DNA of 64,000 nt from Pseudomonas sp. (lineage in GTDB: Bacteria; Pseudomonadota; Gammaproteobacteria; Pseudomonadales; Pseudomonadaceae), in NCBI RefSeq assembly GCF_030684895.1, contig NZ_JAUXXP010000046.1:1-64000 (forward strand). Reading direction: 5' to 3'. A program made the position numbers and the translations under genes. Numbering within the stretch: the first letter of the stretch is position 1; the number at the start of each line of letters is the position of its first letter. Of this stretch, positions 10,056 through 19,921 are shown one piece after another. The notes below the pieces were generated by a model. That model was given only the letters and a program-made list of their open reading frames with translations. It was not told the origin of the DNA and made no database searches.

Positions 10056-11077
10056 CGGTCGCCACGCTCGTACTTATCCAGGGTATCGCTGGCGATCTGC
10101 CGGCCGAGCATGATCAGCTCCGGCGCCTTGTAGAACTCGAAGAAACGGCACACCCGCTTGGGCACGTTGATCAGGATATCCGGCGGGTAGCCGGCGATCT
10201 TGTACTGGGCCAGAGAGGTTTGCATCACTTCGAAGCTCTGGTTGATCAGCTCCAGCAGCGAGGCGGGGCCGCTGAGGTCGGCGACTCGCGAGCCGCTGGC
10301 CGATTTCGGCGCGGCGGGTTTGTCCAGGCTGCCGCGAGCGTTCTGCTGCCAGGGGTTGATGGCTTCAGGCTGGACTGCATGGCTCTGGTCTTCCAGCAGA
10401 AGCAGTTCGTCGTCTTCCCCAGGTTTGCGTTTGAACGAGGGCAGGCGCGAGCCGAGTGAACTCATCAGCAGGTCGAAACGGCCCTTGAGCGCCGGCGCGC
10501 GTTCGATAATCGGCAGCTCGTAGTGCTGCTGATGGGCCGAGTTGAGGTTGACCGCGATAATCAGGTCGCAGTGCGCAGACACCACCGGGACGATGGGCAA
10601 AGGGTTAAGCAGGCCGCCATCGACCAGCATGCGCTTGCCTTGCACCACTGGGGTAAACAGGCTGGGAATCGCCGCCGAGGCGCGCATGGCCTGGTGCAGA
10701 CAGCCTTCCTGGAACCAGATTTCTTGCTGGTTGGTCAGGTCGGTGGCCACGGCGGTGAAGGGGATCGGTAGCTCTTCAATATTGATTTCGCCGACTATTT
10801 CGCGAATCTTGCCGAAGACCTTTTCACCGCGAATCGCCCCTAAGCGAAAGCTCACATCGAGCAGACGCAGTACGTCCAGATAATCCAGGCTCTGCGTCCA
10901 TTCGCGGTATTCATTGAGTTTGCCGGCGGCGTAGATGCCGCCGACCACCGCGCCCATGGAACAACCGGCAATGCAGGCGATTTCATAACCGCGGGCTTCC
11001 AACTCTTCAATCACGCCGATGTGCGCATAACCGCGCGCACCACCGGAGCCCAGTACCAGGGCAATGCGCTTACTCAT
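10052..11077 (-). CDS. Patatin-like phospholipase family protein (RssA-like)
   Basis: 341 residues. The N-terminal patatin fold shows the oxyanion loop GSGGARGYAHIG (9-20), the nucleophile elbow GCSMG near 38-42, and the catalytic aspartate in VDGGLLNP, so an active Ser-Asp dyad hydrolase is expected. The C-terminal third is variable and may bind a partner. Such proteins act on lipid acyl esters; the substrate here cannot be read. I start at MSKRIALVLG (11077), with GGGGGA about 10 bases upstream, rather than the ATG 18 bases earlier. It is convergent with kdpE and not part of that operon. Confidence 0.85.
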   Translation of the reverse strand: MSKRIALVLGSGGARGYAHIGVIEELEARGYEIACIAGCSMGAVVGGIYAAGKLNEYREWTQSLDYLDVLRLLDVSFRLGAIRGEKVFGKIREIVGEINIEELPIPFTAVATDLTNQQEIWFQEGCLHQAMRASAAIPSLFTPVVQGKRMLVDGGLLNPLPIVPVVSAHCDLIIAVNLNSAHQQHYELPIIERAPALKGRFDLLMSSLGSRLPSFKRKPGEDDELLLLEDQSHAVQPEAINPWQQNARGSLDKPAAPKSASGSRVADLSGPASLLELINQSFEVMQTSLAQYKIAGYPPDILINVPKRVCRFFEFYKAPELIMLGRQIASDTLDKYERGDR

Positions 11078-11322
11078 CCTGACGTCCCCCATCACTATTT
11101 ATCTCGCGAACATACGCGCCGTGCCGCGCGCCGCCAAGGCGCGATTTGCTAGTATCCAGCGCATTCGAGTTTACCCGCTGTGGCTGGCTAGAGCGGTTTC
11201 AGCAGTGTCGGCACTTTTCTCTGTTCTACGCGTCTTACTGGCTGTATTGATGCATCGCGAACATTGACGGCGATGCGTTGTGCTGCCGAGTCAATCGTCT
11301 GTCTATTTGCAGGAGTTACCTG

Positions 11323-11601
11323 ATGAAACTGTGGATCGTGTTGCCCATGCTGCTGTTGGTGCTAAGCGGTTGTGCGGGGAAAACGGCTTATCGCAACAGC
11401 TGCGCCAATCAGCTGGACGCTGCCTGGCGCGAGCTGGACCTGGCCAAGGCTGAGGGCTTTGCCGGTACGGTGAGTTACTCCAAGGCGTTGTCGCTGCTGA
11501 CGGCGGCGAAAACCCAGCAGCAGTTCGAGGGTTACAAGGGCTGTACGGCGAAGTCCGAACGGGCCCGTTTCTATATCCGTGAGTCGCGAGCAGGCCGCTA
11601 A
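11323..11601 (+). CDS. Small putative lipoprotein
   Basis: 92 residues with a lipoprotein signal peptide: MKLWIVLPMLLLVLSGC, with the LSGC lipobox at residues 14-17, so it is probably lipidated and membrane anchored. The mature part has two further cysteines (SCANQ and KGCTAK) and a predicted helical pattern. I do not recognise a named family. The start has AGGAG upstream. Its TAA overlaps the ATG of the next gene (TAATG), so the two are probably translated together. Confidence 0.75.
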   Translation: MKLWIVLPMLLLVLSGCAGKTAYRNSCANQLDAAWRELDLAKAEGFAGTVSYSKALSLLTAAKTQQQFEGYKGCTAKSERARFYIRESRAGR

Positions 11602-12206
11602 TGCAACTGGATTTCAGCGCACTCGAACCGCTCGAACGCTACCGCTGGCTGGCCTCGACCATCACCCCACGACCGATTGCCTGGGTCTCCAGCCAATCGG
11701 TCGAGGGTGTTAACAACCTGGCGCCGTTCAGCTTCTTTCAGGTGATCAGCGATGACCCACCGACCTTGATGGTCAACGTCAATCACCGCGCCGATGGTGG
11801 CCTCAAGGACACCCTGCTGAATGTGCAAGCCAGCGGCGAGCTGGTGATTCAGTTGGTGTCCTTTGCCCAGGCCGAGGCGATGAATGCCAGTGCAGCGGTG
11901 CTGCCCTACGGCATCAGCGAGTTCGAGCAGTGCGGCATCGCCAGCCAGCCTTCGCAGCGAGTCGCACCGCCTCGGGTGGCCGGTGCGGCGGTGGCCTTTG
12001 AGTGCCGGGTGGCGCAGATTCAGGCCTACCCGGCAGATAAGCCCAATTGCCATCTGATCTTCGCCGAAGTGCTGTTGGCGCATATCGACGATGCGGTGCT
12101 CAATGAGCAGGGCCGTATCGACAGCAGTCAGCTCGACCTGATTGGTCGTCTCGGCGGCAGTGGTTATACCCGCACGCTGCAGCGCTTTGAACTACAACGC
12201 CCTTAA
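11601..12206 (+). CDS. Flavin reductase-like, FMN-binding split-barrel protein
   Basis: 201 residues with the flavin_reduct/split-barrel signature: RWLASTITPRPIAWVSS near the start, NLAPFSFFQVISDDPPTLMV and KDTLLNVQASGELVIQLVS. This group binds FMN and includes flavin reductases and other flavin-dependent proteins of unknown substrate. It is coupled to the lipoprotein gene by a one-base stop/start overlap and converges with the downstream P-type ATPase gene, overlapping by four bases. The exact reaction is unknown. Confidence 0.8.
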   Translation: MQLDFSALEPLERYRWLASTITPRPIAWVSSQSVEGVNNLAPFSFFQVISDDPPTLMVNVNHRADGGLKDTLLNVQASGELVIQLVSFAQAEAMNASAAVLPYGISEFEQCGIASQPSQRVAPPRVAGAAVAFECRVAQIQAYPADKPNCHLIFAEVLLAHIDDAVLNEQGRIDSSQLDLIGRLGGSGYTRTLQRFELQRP

Positions 12207-14890
12207 GCGCGTTGCAGTCGGCGCAACAGCCACTTCTCCGCTTCAACACAGGCGCATACCCCCAGCGCTACCAGCAGGCACCAGCCCCAGGCGAATGCCG
12301 GCAGGGCGGCGGTGGCGAAGACCTGTTGCATGGCCGGCCAGTAGGTGAGCAGCAGTTGCAGGCTGAGCAGCAGGCCGACCATGCTCCAGATCATCGGGTT
12401 GTCGCGCAGGCCAAAGTTCGCCGGCCCTGCGAGGTGCCGGCTGCTGAACAGGTAGCCGATTTCGCAGGCAACCACGGCGTTGACCGCCAGGGTGCGGCTG
12501 CTTTCAAGGCTCCAACCGAGCATCTGGGTGTAGAGGAACAGGCCCAGACTGGCCAGGGTCATCAGCGTGCCAATAAACAGCACGCGCCAGAGCAGGTGCC
12601 GGCTGAGCAGATTGACCTTGGGATCGCGTGGCGGGCGGCGCATCAGGTCGGCTTCTGCCGGCTCAAACGCCAGGGCCAGCGCCAGGGTCACGGCGGTGAT
12701 CATATTAATCCAGAGAATCTGCAAAGGAGTTATGGGCAAGGTCAGGCCCAGGGCGATGGCCGCCAGCAGGATCATCGCTTCGCCGCCATTGGTGGGCAGG
12801 ATAAACAGGATGGTCTTCTTCAGGTTGTCATAGACCGTGCGACCTTCCTCGACTGCATGGGCGATGGTGGCGAAGTTGTCGTCGGCCAGGACCATTTGCG
12901 CGGCTTCCTTGGCCGCCTCGGTACCCTTGATACCCATGGCGATGCCGATATCCGCACGTTTCAGGGCCGGCGCGTCGTTGACCCCGTCGCCGGTCATGGC
13001 CACCCGCGCGCCGCAGGCTTGCAGGCGTTCAACCAGGCGCAGTTTGTGCGCCGGGCTGGTGCGGGCGAATACGCTGGTGGTGGGTAGCAACTGATCCAGC
13101 TGACTGTCGCTGAGGCTGTCGAGATCGGCGCCGGTCAGCGGTTTGCCATCGCCCAGGCCGAGGCGCTGGGCAATGGCGCTGGCGGTGCCGGCATGGTCGC
13201 CGGTGATCATCTTCACCGCGATGCCGGCGCTGTGGCAGTCGGCGATGGCGGCAATGGCTTCTTCGCGGGGTGGGTCGAGCATGCCAACCAGGCCTAGCAG
13301 CACGTAATCGCCGTCCAGGTCCTGATAGTCGAGGCTCTGCTGCGGTTCGCCGAGCGGCCGAATGGCCAGGCCGAGCATGCGCAGCCCCTGGCTGGCGCCG
13401 CTGTCCAGGGCTTGATGCCAGTGGCGTGGGTCGAGCGGTTCGGGATGGCCGTCACGCCATTGGCGGTTGCAGGCTTCGAGCACACGTTCTGGCGCGCCGA
13501 TCATATAGATCAGGCCATGGCGGGCATGGTCATGGTGCAGGCTGGCGGTGCAGCGTTGTTCTGAGCTGAAGGGGATGGCATCGACCTGCGGCAGGTTGCG
13601 CGCTTCGTGCTGCAACTCCAGACCGATCTTACCGGCCAGGGTCAGCAGGGCGGCTTCGGTGGGGTCGCCGCTAATGCTCCAGCCGTTCTCGTCGCTGCGC
13701 AGGCTGGCGTTATTGGCCAGCAGGCCGGCACGGGCCAGCTCGCGTAGGTCATCGGCGGCGTCCAGTTGGCACAGCTGGCCGTCATCGCAGTGAATGCTGC
13801 CTTGCGGTGCATAACCGACGCCATCGACGCTGTAATGGTGGGCGGCGGTAAACACCTGCTGCACGGTCATCTCGTTGCGCGTCAGGGTGCCGGTTTTGTC
13901 TGAGCAGATCACCGTGACCGCGCCGAGGCTTTCCACCGCTGGCAGATGGCGAATGATCGCCCGGCGTTTGGCCATGCGCTGCACGCCGAGGGCGAGGATG
14001 ATCGTCAGCACCGCCGGCAGGCCTTCCGGAATGGCCGCCACCGCCAGGCTGACTGCGGCTAGCAGCATGTCCTCGGCGCTGTAGCCCCGCAGCAGCACGC
14101 CAAAGACAAAGGTCAGCAGCGCCAGAACCAGAATACCCAGGGTCAGGTGGCGGGCAAATTTGGCCATGTCGACCAGCAATGGGGTTTGCAGGCTGACCAC
14201 GTTTTCCAGCATATGGCTGATCTTGCCCAGTTCGGTCTGCTTGGCCGTGGCCACCACCACGCCTGATGCGCTGCCGGCATTCACCAGGGTGCCGGAGTAG
14301 GCCATGCAGCGGCGGTCGGCGAGGCTGGTAGCGGCATCAACGGCATTAGGGTGTTTATCCACGGGCAGGGATTCACCGGTCAGCGCGGCCTCATCAATGC
14401 GCAGATCGCGGGTTTCCAGCAGGCGCAGGTCGGCGGGCACGCGGTCGCCGGCCTCCAACAGCACCCAGTCGCCGGGCACCAGTTGTTCGGCGGCAATGCT
14501 GTGTACCTGGCCGTTGCGGCGCACCCGGCTTTCCAGGCTGAGCATCTGCTGAATCGCCAGCATGGCGTGCTGGGCTTTGCCTTCCTGGACAAAACCGACC
14601 AGGGCATTGATCAGCACCACGGCAAAGATCACCGCACTGTCGAGCCATTCGCCCAGCAGCAGGGTGAGCAGGCAGGCGCCGAGCAGGACGTAAATCAACA
14701 GGTTGTGAAACTGCAGGGCAAAGCGCTTTAGCGGCCCGCTGGTCTGTTGTTGCGGCAGTAGGTTGGGGCCGTGCTCGCTGAGCCGCTGGGCGGCGTCGGC
14801 ACTGTCCAGGCCCTGGGCGCTGCTGTTGAGGTGCTGCAGGCTTTGTTGCGCCGGCAGGGCGTGCCAGTCATGGCCAGATGGCGCTTGCAT
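12203..14890 (-). CDS. Cation-transporting P-type ATPase (type II, Ca2+/Na+-like)
   Basis: 895 residues with the full P2-type architecture: N-terminal cation-ATPase domain, TGESLPVDK, the ion-site motif PEGLP in membrane helix 4 (near 287-291), phosphorylation aspartate D331 in [14 protein letters not shown], the hinge [22 protein letters not shown] near 633, and a C-terminal block of six membrane helices. PEGLP favours export of Ca2+ or another light cation over heavy metals, but the ion cannot be fixed from sequence. It is transcribed alone and diverges from the MoxR operon. Confidence 0.88.
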   Translation of the reverse strand: MQAPSGHDWHALPAQQSLQHLNSSAQGLDSADAAQRLSEHGPNLLPQQQTSGPLKRFALQFHNLLIYVLLGACLLTLLLGEWLDSAVIFAVVLINALVGFVQEGKAQHAMLAIQQMLSLESRVRRNGQVHSIAAEQLVPGDWVLLEAGDRVPADLRLLETRDLRIDEAALTGESLPVDKHPNAVDAATSLADRRCMAYSGTLVNAGSASGVVVATAKQTELGKISHMLENVVSLQTPLLVDMAKFARHLTLGILVLALLTFVFGVLLRGYSAEDMLLAAVSLAVAAIPEGLPAVLTIILALGVQRMAKRRAIIRHLPAVESLGAVTVICSDKTGTLTRNEMTVQQVFTAAHHYSVDGVGYAPQGSIHCDDGQLCQLDAADDLRELARAGLLANNASLRSDENGWSISGDPTEAALLTLAGKIGLELQHEARNLPQVDAIPFSSEQRCTASLHHDHARHGLIYMIGAPERVLEACNRQWRDGHPEPLDPRHWHQALDSGASQGLRMLGLAIRPLGEPQQSLDYQDLDGDYVLLGLVGMLDPPREEAIAAIADCHSAGIAVKMITGDHAGTASAIAQRLGLGDGKPLTGADLDSLSDSQLDQLLPTTSVFARTSPAHKLRLVERLQACGARVAMTGDGVNDAPALKRADIGIAMGIKGTEAAKEAAQMVLADDNFATIAHAVEEGRTVYDNLKKTILFILPTNGGEAMILLAAIALGLTLPITPLQILWINMITAVTLALALAFEPAEADLMRRPPRDPKVNLLSRHLLWRVLFIGTLMTLASLGLFLYTQMLGWSLESSRTLAVNAVVACEIGYLFSSRHLAGPANFGLRDNPMIWSMVGLLLSLQLLLTYWPAMQQVFATAALPAFAWGWCLLVALGVCACVEAEKWLLRRLQRA

Positions 14891-15109
14891 TCGATGTGCT
14901 CCAGCGCTGTTCGGGCAATTGGGGGTTGCTGCCGTTTCGTCATATCGCGAACGAAGCGGGAACAGCCCCTATCCTAAACACCACAACAAGGGTGGGTGTT
15001 GGCTTGGATCAATTGAATGGCTCACAAGTTCGTCAGTAAAGGTTTCCAGCCGCTATGCCGTGGCAACGCGGCGCAGTAGCATCGCCAATCGGTCTTAAAG
15101 GAGTGATAC

Positions 15110-16027
15110 ATGCGCGCCAAACTGGAAACTGTGCTGCAGACGGTCAATCACGTGCTTCTGGGCAAGGAGCCGCAGGTGCGGTTGGCGTTGACGTGTTTGT
15201 TGGCCCAGGGCCACCTGCTGATCGAAGACTTACCTGGCATGGGTAAAACCACTCTCAGCCACGCCCTGGCCAAGGTACTGGGCCTGAGTTTTCAGCGCAT
15301 CCAGTTCACCTCTGACCTGCTGCCCGGCGACATCCTCGGCACCTCGGTGTTCGACAAGGATACCGGGCAATTTATCTTCCATCCCGGGCCGATCTTCGCC
15401 GAGCTGGTTCTGGCCGATGAGATCAACCGCGCCACGCCGAAAAGCCAGAGTGCGCTGCTCGAAGCCATGGAAGAGGGCCAGGTGACCATCGAAGGTGCTA
15501 CCCGGCCATTGCCTGAGCCTTTCTTTGTGATTGCCACGCAGAACCCCGTGAGCCAGGGCGGCACCTTTGCCTTGCCTGAGTCGCAGCTGGACCGCTTTCT
15601 GATGCGCCTGTCGCTCGGCTACCCCGGCAAGGCCGCAGAAAAAGCCTTGCTGCTGGGCGACTCGCGGCGCTCTTTGCTGCCCACTCTGCCAGCGCTGCTG
15701 GATCATGCAGAACTGGCTCTGCTGCAGGCCGAAGTACCGAAAGTACGCGCCAGCGATGCCCTTATCGACTATGTGTTGCGCCTGGTCGATGCTACCCGCA
15801 CCCAGCCGCAGTTCGCCTGGGGCCTGTCGCCACGGGCCAGTCTGGCGCTGCTGGCGGCGGCGCGGGCCTGGGCCTTCCTCGCCGGGCGTGATTATGTGAT
15901 CCCGGAAGATGTGCAGGCCGTGCTGCCGTCGGTGGTTGGCCACCGTCTGCGCGAGCGCGCCGACCCCGCCGGGCATGGCGCCGGCAGCCTGGTGCAGTGG
16001 TTGCTGCGTGAGGTGCCGGCGCTTTGA
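15110..16027 (+). CDS. MoxR family AAA+ ATPase
   Basis: 305 residues. Walker A is LPGMGKTT (41-48), Walker B is LVLADEINRA near 101-110, and sensor 1 is in ATQNPVSQGGTF. MoxR ATPases act as chaperones or assembly factors for neighbouring proteins. It is the first gene of an operon with a DUF58 protein (4-bp ATGA-type overlap) and TgpA, the standard arrangement in Pseudomonas. The start has AAGGAG upstream. Confidence 0.93.
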   Translation: MRAKLETVLQTVNHVLLGKEPQVRLALTCLLAQGHLLIEDLPGMGKTTLSHALAKVLGLSFQRIQFTSDLLPGDILGTSVFDKDTGQFIFHPGPIFAELVLADEINRATPKSQSALLEAMEEGQVTIEGATRPLPEPFFVIATQNPVSQGGTFALPESQLDRFLMRLSLGYPGKAAEKALLLGDSRRSLLPTLPALLDHAELALLQAEVPKVRASDALIDYVLRLVDATRTQPQFAWGLSPRASLALLAAARAWAFLAGRDYVIPEDVQAVLPSVVGHRLRERADPAGHGAGSLVQWLLREVPAL

Positions 16028-16980
16028 TCGCCCAGCTCAGACCGCGCTGGAACCGCTGGCTGGCCCGGCGTATTCCGCCAGCCAGCAGTGTGCGCCTGAA
16101 CCAGCGGCGAATCTTTATCATCCCCAGCCGGGTCGGCGCGGCCTTTGCGCTGGCGTTGCTGTTGATGCTGCTGGCAGCGATCAATTACCAGAACAGCCTG
16201 GCCTATGGCCTGACCTTTCTGTTGGCCTCGGTGTTTGTCGTCGCCATTTTGCACACCTACCGCAACCTGGCCGGGTTGATCCTCAAGGCCGGCAGTGCGC
16301 CGGCAGTATTTGTTGGCGAACCGGCTGGTTTTCGCGTGCGCCTGGAAAGCAGCCAGCGGCCCCATCAGGCTGTCAGCCTGGGCTGGCCACCGGCCGAACT
16401 GCAGACGCTGGATGTGCCAGCTGAAGGCGTGAGCGAGTGCCAGTTAAACCTGCCGGTGATGCAGCGTGGCTGGCTACGGCCCGGCCGCCTGCGCGTCGAG
16501 AGCCGTTTTCCGCTGGGTATTCTGGTGGCCTGGAGCTGGGTCGATCTGGATCAGCGCGTGCTGGTTTATCCACGTCCCTTGCCCGGTGAACTGCCGCTGT
16601 CCGCCGGTACCAGCGAGGATCAGGACGAGGAGGGCAGTCGGCCCCATGGTCAGGGTGTGGATGACTATCAGGGGCTGAAGACGTATCAGCCCGGCGACTC
16701 CAAGCGTCGTCTGCACTGGAAAGCCTATTCCCGTGGCCAGGGTTTGCTGGTCAAGGACTTTGCCTCGATCACTGGGCGTGACCTGTATTTGGATTTCGAC
16801 GCACTGCCCGGTGATGTCGAAACCCGCCTGTCGCTGCTCTGTCACTGGGTGCTGCAGCTGTCCGAGCGTCAGCAACCCTTTGCCCTGAGTCTGCCGGGCC
16901 AGGTGCTGGGCGCCGATAGCGGCGAACTGCACCGCGATGCCTGTTTGCGCGCTCTGGCGCTGTTCGGGCGTGCGCCATGA
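16024..16980 (+). CDS. DUF58 domain-containing membrane protein
   Basis: 318 residues. Two hydrophobic helices lie around residues 37-75 (VGAAFALALLLMLLAAINYQ and the following segment). The DUF58 hallmark stretch, GVDDYQGLKTYQPGDSKRR followed by LHWKAYSR, lies in the C-terminal half. DUF58 proteins are partners of MoxR ATPases; their biochemical role is not settled. The start is the GTG-type/TTG codon region overlapping the moxR stop, so the exact first codon is somewhat uncertain. The stop overlaps the tgpA start by 4 bp. Confidence 0.88.
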   Translation: MIAQLRPRWNRWLARRIPPASSVRLNQRRIFIIPSRVGAAFALALLLMLLAAINYQNSLAYGLTFLLASVFVVAILHTYRNLAGLILKAGSAPAVFVGEPAGFRVRLESSQRPHQAVSLGWPPAELQTLDVPAEGVSECQLNLPVMQRGWLRPGRLRVESRFPLGILVAWSWVDLDQRVLVYPRPLPGELPLSAGTSEDQDEEGSRPHGQGVDDYQGLKTYQPGDSKRRLHWKAYSRGQGLLVKDFASITGRDLYLDFDALPGDVETRLSLLCHWVLQLSERQQPFALSLPGQVLGADSGELHRDACLRALALFGRAP

Positions 16981-18971
16981 GCCGTGTTGCCGTGATCCCG
17001 CGGATCAGCCTGACCTGGCTGCTGGTGGCGCAGGTGCTGGTGATCATTCCCCATCTGACGCATTTACCGCTGTGGATCATCGGCCTGTGGCTGGGCAGTG
17101 CGGCCTGGCGCATCCAGATTTTCCGCATGCGTGCGCGCTACCCGAATGCCTGGGCCAAGGGTGGTTTGATGCTGGCGGCGGCGCTCGGGGTATTTCTTTC
17201 CCGTGGCAGCCTGATCGGTCTGGATGCCGGGGTGGTGCTGCTGGTTGCGGCGTTTGTGCTCAAGTTGCTGGAGATGCGTACGCGACGTGATGCGCTGGTG
17301 CTGATCTTTCTTGGTTTTTTCGTTGTGGTCACCGCCTACCTGTTCGATGACAGCATGCTGATGGCCTTCTACAGCCTGCTGCCGGTCACCGCTTTGCTTG
17401 CCGCGCTGGTCGGTCTGCAACAGAGCAATCTGGCCACTCAACCCTGGCCGACCGCACGCCTGGCCGGGACGATGCTGCTGCAGGCGCTGCCGGTGATGTT
17501 GCTGCTGTTTATATTCTTCCCGCGTTTGGACCCGTTGTGGTCATTACCCATGTCCAATGACAAGGCCACCACGGGCCTCTCAGACAGCATGACCCCAGCA
17601 GATATTGCCAATCTAAGTCGCTCTTCCGCTTTGGCGTTTCGCGCCAGCTTTACTGGTGAAACACCGTCGCGTAGTGAGCTGTACTGGCGTGCGCTAACTT
17701 TGGATCACTTCGATGGGAGGCGTTGGTCGCAATCACCCTACGTTCAACATACTCCCAGTGTGGAGTGGCAAAAACGCGGTGAAGCACTGAGTTACAGCAT
17801 CGTTATGCAACCCAGCGCGCAGCGCTGGCTGTTTGCCCTGGATGTGGCGGAAACTCCACTGGAACAGACCCGGCAGATGAGCGATTTCCGTCTGCAGCGC
17901 CAGCAGCCGGTAAATCACTCGTTGATCTATCAGGTAACCTCCTGGCCGCAGGCGTTGCGTGAGTCAAAACCGCCGCAGGAAACCCAGCGCCGTGCGTTGC
18001 AGTTACCACAACGAGGTGAACCGCGCACTCGCGCCTGGGCCGAGCAGCTCAAGCGCGAGCATCCGCAACCCGAGCAACTAGTGCAGGCGCTGCTTAGCCA
18101 TTTCAACCGTGAGCCCTTTGTTTACACCCTGCGTCCGCCAAGGTTGGGGGTGAACAGTATTGATGATTTCCTGTTTGAGACCCGCAGAGGTTTCTGCGCC
18201 CACTACGCTGGGGCCATGACCTATGTCCTACGTGCTGCAGGTATCCCCGCGCGTGTAGTAGCCGGCTACCAGGGTGGCGAGTACAACCCGTCCGGCAACT
18301 ATGTGCAGGTGCGTCAGTTTGATGCCCATGCCTGGGTTGAGTACTGGCAGGCGGGGCTAGGTTGGGTCAGTGTCGACCCGACTTTTCAGGTGGCTCCTGA
18401 GCGAATAGAGATGGGCCTGGAGGAGGCGCTAGCAGATGAGCAGAGCTTTTTAGAGGACTCACTCTTTTCCCCGCTGCGCTACCGCAATCTCAGCTGGCTG
18501 AATGAGTTGCGCTTGGGCTGGGATAACGTCAACTACGGCTGGCAGCGCTGGGTGTTGGGCTACCAGAGTCAGCAGCAGCTGGAGTTTCTCCAGCGCTGGC
18601 TGGGGCGGGTAGATGCTCAGTCGCTGGTGATCGGCTTGGTCGGCGGCGGGGCGCTGCTGCTCGGTCTGCTGTCACTCTGGCTGTTTAAACCCTGGCAGCG
18701 TGAGCGCGATGTGCAGCAGCGGCTGTTCCGTCGTTTCGAGGGGCTGCTGGCGCGCCACGGCGTGCCGCGCAAACCCGGCGAAGGGCCGCGCGACTATGCC
18801 GCGCGAGCAGGCCTGCTATTGCCCGCGCAGGCTCAGGTGATTGCTGATTTTGCAGCGGCCTTCGAGGCGCAGCGTTATGCCGGACAGGCGCCTTCGGCCC
18901 TGCAGTTGCGTCAGCATTTGAAGGCGCTGCGGCGGGCGTTGCCTTGGCGTTTTACCCGTTTGGACTCATAG
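16977..18971 (+). CDS. tgpA: Transglutaminase TgpA, membrane-anchored with periplasmic transglutaminase domain
   Basis: 664 residues: five or six N-terminal membrane helices (DUF3488 region, to about residue 180), a large periplasmic part with a transglutaminase-like core, one more helix near 550-570 and a cytoplasmic DUF4129-like tail. The catalytic triad is visible as C407 in RRGFCAHYAGAM, H451 in FDAHAWVEYW and D467 in WVSVDPTF. The P. aeruginosa homologue TgpA is important for viability. The middle of the gene has less biased codons than its neighbours. Confidence 0.93.
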   Translation: MSRVAVIPRISLTWLLVAQVLVIIPHLTHLPLWIIGLWLGSAAWRIQIFRMRARYPNAWAKGGLMLAAALGVFLSRGSLIGLDAGVVLLVAAFVLKLLEMRTRRDALVLIFLGFFVVVTAYLFDDSMLMAFYSLLPVTALLAALVGLQQSNLATQPWPTARLAGTMLLQALPVMLLLFIFFPRLDPLWSLPMSNDKATTGLSDSMTPADIANLSRSSALAFRASFTGETPSRSELYWRALTLDHFDGRRWSQSPYVQHTPSVEWQKRGEALSYSIVMQPSAQRWLFALDVAETPLEQTRQMSDFRLQRQQPVNHSLIYQVTSWPQALRESKPPQETQRRALQLPQRGEPRTRAWAEQLKREHPQPEQLVQALLSHFNREPFVYTLRPPRLGVNSIDDFLFETRRGFCAHYAGAMTYVLRAAGIPARVVAGYQGGEYNPSGNYVQVRQFDAHAWVEYWQAGLGWVSVDPTFQVAPERIEMGLEEALADEQSFLEDSLFSPLRYRNLSWLNELRLGWDNVNYGWQRWVLGYQSQQQLEFLQRWLGRVDAQSLVIGLVGGGALLLGLLSLWLFKPWQRERDVQQRLFRRFEGLLARHGVPRKPGEGPRDYAARAGLLLPAQAQVIADFAAAFEAQRYAGQAPSALQLRQHLKALRRALPWRFTRLDS

Positions 18972-19040
18972 CGACCATTGGCCACTTGTGGCTAATCAAT
19001 AAGCGCATAAGCTGGGGAGCGATTTCACAGGAGTGAGGCG

Positions 19041-19814
19041 ATGCAAGGCTTGATTGATGAGGTGCCGCGACACGTACTGCGTATACAGATGCGCTTGTTT
19101 GCCTGTCGTGAACGGCTGCGGGTGAGCACCGACGACGAGGCTTTGCACGATCTGCGCATCGCCTTGCGTCAATTGCGCAGTCTGCTGCGGCCGCTGTCCT
19201 CGGTTGCAGTCTGTGAAGACTTGCAGCAGCGTGCGGCAGAGTTGGGTCGCTTGACCGGCCCGCTACGCGATCTTGAGGTGCTGCTGGGCTATCTGCAGCA
19301 GCAAGGGCTCGACAGCGCCGCACAATCGCGCCAGCCACTGTTACAGCAGGGTTATCTGCAGCTATTGGACAGTACGCCGTTGGTAGATCTGCTGAGCGCG
19401 TTGGATGACTGGCCGCAGCAGTGGCGCCAGGCGGCCAGCAGCGGGCAGCTGCGTGGCCTGCACAAGCTGATCAGGCAGCGCTTGCGCAAAGACCGCAAGC
19501 GCTTGGCCAAGGCGCTGCTTGATCCCGCCCATGACCGCCACCGCCTGCGTTTGCTGGTTAAGCGGCTGCGCTATGCTGCCGAGGCCTATCCGCAGCTTGC
19601 CGACTTGTCTGGGCGCATGCGTATGCAGCTGAAACAGGCGCAGTCGGCGCTGGGCGATTGGCACGACCATTGGCAGTGGCTGCTGCGCGCCGAAGCCGAG
19701 ACGGATTTGCAGCCGTGCGTGCCAGCTTGGCGCACAGCGCTGCAGGCTGCCGAACAGCAGGCCGATCTGGCCCTGCAGGCATTGACCGCAGGTTTTGCTC
19801 ACGCCAGCGGCTGA
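19041..19814 (+). CDS. CHAD domain-containing protein
   Basis: 257 residues, helical, rich in conserved histidine and basic residues, with the CHAD hallmarks LHDLRIALRQLRSLLRPL near the start and HRLRLLVKRLRYAAEA in the second half. CHAD domains bind inorganic polyphosphate; here it stands alone without a CYTH domain. AGGAG lies upstream of the ATG. It is 69 bp after tgpA on the same strand and may be co-transcribed. A polyphosphate link with the Pap gene at 28.3 kb is possible but only inferred. Confidence 0.82.
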   Translation: MQGLIDEVPRHVLRIQMRLFACRERLRVSTDDEALHDLRIALRQLRSLLRPLSSVAVCEDLQQRAAELGRLTGPLRDLEVLLGYLQQQGLDSAAQSRQPLLQQGYLQLLDSTPLVDLLSALDDWPQQWRQAASSGQLRGLHKLIRQRLRKDRKRLAKALLDPAHDRHRLRLLVKRLRYAAEAYPQLADLSGRMRMQLKQAQSALGDWHDHWQWLLRAEAETDLQPCVPAWRTALQAAEQQADLALQALTAGFAHASG

Positions 19815-19921
19815 GTTGGCTGAAAGGTCGTTATACCTTCGGCTTGTTTGGCCGAAATGTCGTGTCACCCATGCTCGCCTTTGCCCTAAGATCACCCGCA
19901 TCTTCAGTGTTCGAGGTGGTT

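Noticed and set aside
15035-15070. TAAAG and GCCG as a FliA promoter before the MoxR operon
   Set aside because: The -10 half is weak and the operon has no flagellar or chemotaxis link.
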